Shown piece by piece: positions 5,419-6,372 of a stretch of 6,372 bases of DNA. Position 1 is the first letter of the stretch, and each line of letters starts with the position of its first letter. The translations under genes were made by a program, and so were the position numbers. The DNA is from Clostridiales bacterium UBA4717 (GTDB lineage: Bacteria > Bacillota > Clostridia > Oscillospirales > CAG-272), in assembly GCA_002404395.1 (NCBI GenBank), contig DHJP01000087.1, forward strand, positions 13,887 to 20,258, given 5' to 3'. The notes beneath the pieces were generated by a model. That model had not been told where the DNA came from, ran no database searches, and saw only the letters and a program-made list of their open reading frames with translations.

Positions 5419-6372
5419 ATGTTCAAAGAGATCACACTTGAAATGTCGCTCAAGCCCTTTATTCGTACCGACAGCGAATTTATAAAGAAGGTCGTCGGCA
5501 GGGTATACGAGCAATGGCAGCCGTTTATTAAGGGGCGCGAGGTTATAAATATTATGCTTTGGACGTCCGACGGCAGTGAAATACTTGATTATGCCGCGAG
5601 ACTTGACGACGCTTTTGCGTGGGGCTGTTACCTCGGAATGGCGAATGTGCCTTTGGCTGATGAGACTGATCGTCCGGACACGTCGCTTTTCAAAAAATCC
5701 CGCTTTTACACCGACAAGCCTGCGGTCATGACGTATCGGATACTCAAAGAGATCGTTGATACCCTCAAAGCTGAGGGAAAGAGGCGATTTCCGGGTGCGC
5801 AGATAAGGGTCGGAAACACCTTTGACATAGGGCCGGAATTTGCGCCGTCCGATTTCAAATATCACCGTCACCGTGAGATCGTTGCACCCGGCAAAAAGAA
5901 GTCCGAGGTCATGACCGTTGAGAATATGAGCGTGGATTCGACCGCTTTGCTTTGCGGCGACGACAGGCACTACGCGGCGTATCCGGACGGTATTCCCGAC
6001 AAGACTCCGTTTGCGCTCTTCCTCGGAAAGCAGACCGAATGTTTCTGCCGCGATCTCGGCTTCGATTTTCTCTGGCTCTCCAACGGGGTCGGCTTCAGCT
6101 CGAATCCGTGGGAGCTTAACGGCAAGATCTTCGACGGGAAAAATTTCCATATCGACCGACTCGGAAAGACGAAAAAAGCGGTGTTCGGCTTTTGGAAAAA
6201 CTTCCGAGCGGGCTGCCCGGCGCTTCCGGTCATGACCCGTGGAACGAACAACACCGTCGGCATTGACTACGCGACCGACGGCGTGCCCATATATGACATA
6301 TACGGCGGCGGTTTTGACATTCTGCCTCCGCCGAACTCGCCGTGGGCGGCGATCAACGGCAATTTCGGCTTG
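5419..6372 (+). CDS. Large protein of unknown family, 3'-truncated; possible carbohydrate-active enzyme
   Basis: An uninterrupted frame of 318 codons runs off the right edge. ATG 5419 is preceded by AAAGGAAG (5403-5410) with an 8-base spacer. No signal peptide or membrane segment is seen. I do not recognise a named family. Features that look conserved-enzyme-like are MFKEITLEMSLKPF (1-14), IMLWTSDGSEILDY (45-58), VGNTFDIGPEFA (131-142), DFLWLSNGVGFSSNPWEL (216-233), PVMTRGTNN (270-278) and YGGGFDILPPPNSPW (295-309). The alternation of hydrophobic strands ending in charged or aromatic residues suggests a barrel-type enzyme, with E140 and D216 or E232 as possible acids; this is inference. It sits 68 bases after the hydrolase gene, with a hairpin between, on the same strand as a sugar isomerase and esterase, so a role in handling the same sugar is likely. 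A 286-residue frame on the opposite strand is a shadow. Confidence 0.78.
   Translation, partial: MFKEITLEMSLKPFIRTDSEFIKKVVGRVYEQWQPFIKGREVINIMLWTSDGSEILDYAARLDDAFAWGCYLGMANVPLADETDRPDTSLFKKSRFYTDKPAVMTYRILKEIVDTLKAEGKRRFPGAQIRVGNTFDIGPEFAPSDFKYHRHREIVAPGKKKSEVMTVENMSVDSTALLCGDDRHYAAYPDGIPDKTPFALFLGKQTECFCRDLGFDFLWLSNGVGFSSNPWELNGKIFDGKNFHIDRLGKTKKAVFGFWKNFRAGCPALPVMTRGTNNTVGIDYATDGVPIYDIYGGGFDILPPPNSPWAAINGNFGL

Noticed and set aside
5290..6150. 286-residue open frame on the - strand
   Set aside because: It lies fully antisense to the end of the hydrolase gene and the last + strand gene, which have ribosome binding sites, sensible protein composition and motif-like blocks. The - strand product is rich in Arg and basic residues and shows no domain pattern.

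Overview
The window looks like chromosomal DNA from an uncultured clostridial Firmicute (Bacillota), probably a gut or anaerobic-digester Oscillospirales or Christensenellales type. This is an inference. It rests on the strong AAAGGA-type ribosome binding sites, promoters close to the sigma-A consensus, moderately GC-rich genes with AT-rich intergenic gaps, the PlsY-type acyltransferase, and a short AraC-regulated sugar locus. No mobile element, CRISPR array, tRNA or rRNA was seen.

Layout, left to right: (1) The 3' part of plsY (glycerol-3-phosphate acyltransferase) enters from the left edge on the + strand and has an unusual Lys/Ala/Thr-rich tail. (2) A gene-free gap of about 220 bases holds a hairpin, a diverged 40-nt tandem repeat and a strong bidirectional intrinsic terminator. 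(3) A metallo-beta-lactamase-fold hydrolase (RNase Z-like group) lies on the - strand, converges on plsY, and is driven by a near-consensus extended -10 promoter. (4) A gap of about 330 bases follows, and then an AraC-family regulator on the - strand. (5) A 100-base divergent regulatory region carries two face-to-face, overlapping promoters within an inverted repeat. (6) On the + strand, three genes appear to form an operon: an L-fucose/L-arabinose isomerase-fold protein (probable TTG start), an alpha/beta-hydrolase with a complete Ser-Asp-His triad, and a large protein of unknown family that runs off the right edge.

The right half reads as a small AraC-controlled carbohydrate locus. The regulator would sense a sugar or derivative and control a divergent operon. 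In that operon an isomerase interconverts an aldose and a ketose, an esterase-like hydrolase may remove acyl groups or open a lactone, and the third protein may be a glycan-active or sugar-modifying enzyme. The substrate cannot be read from the sequence. The points most worth following up are the unrecognised protein at the right edge and the overlapping divergent promoter pair.
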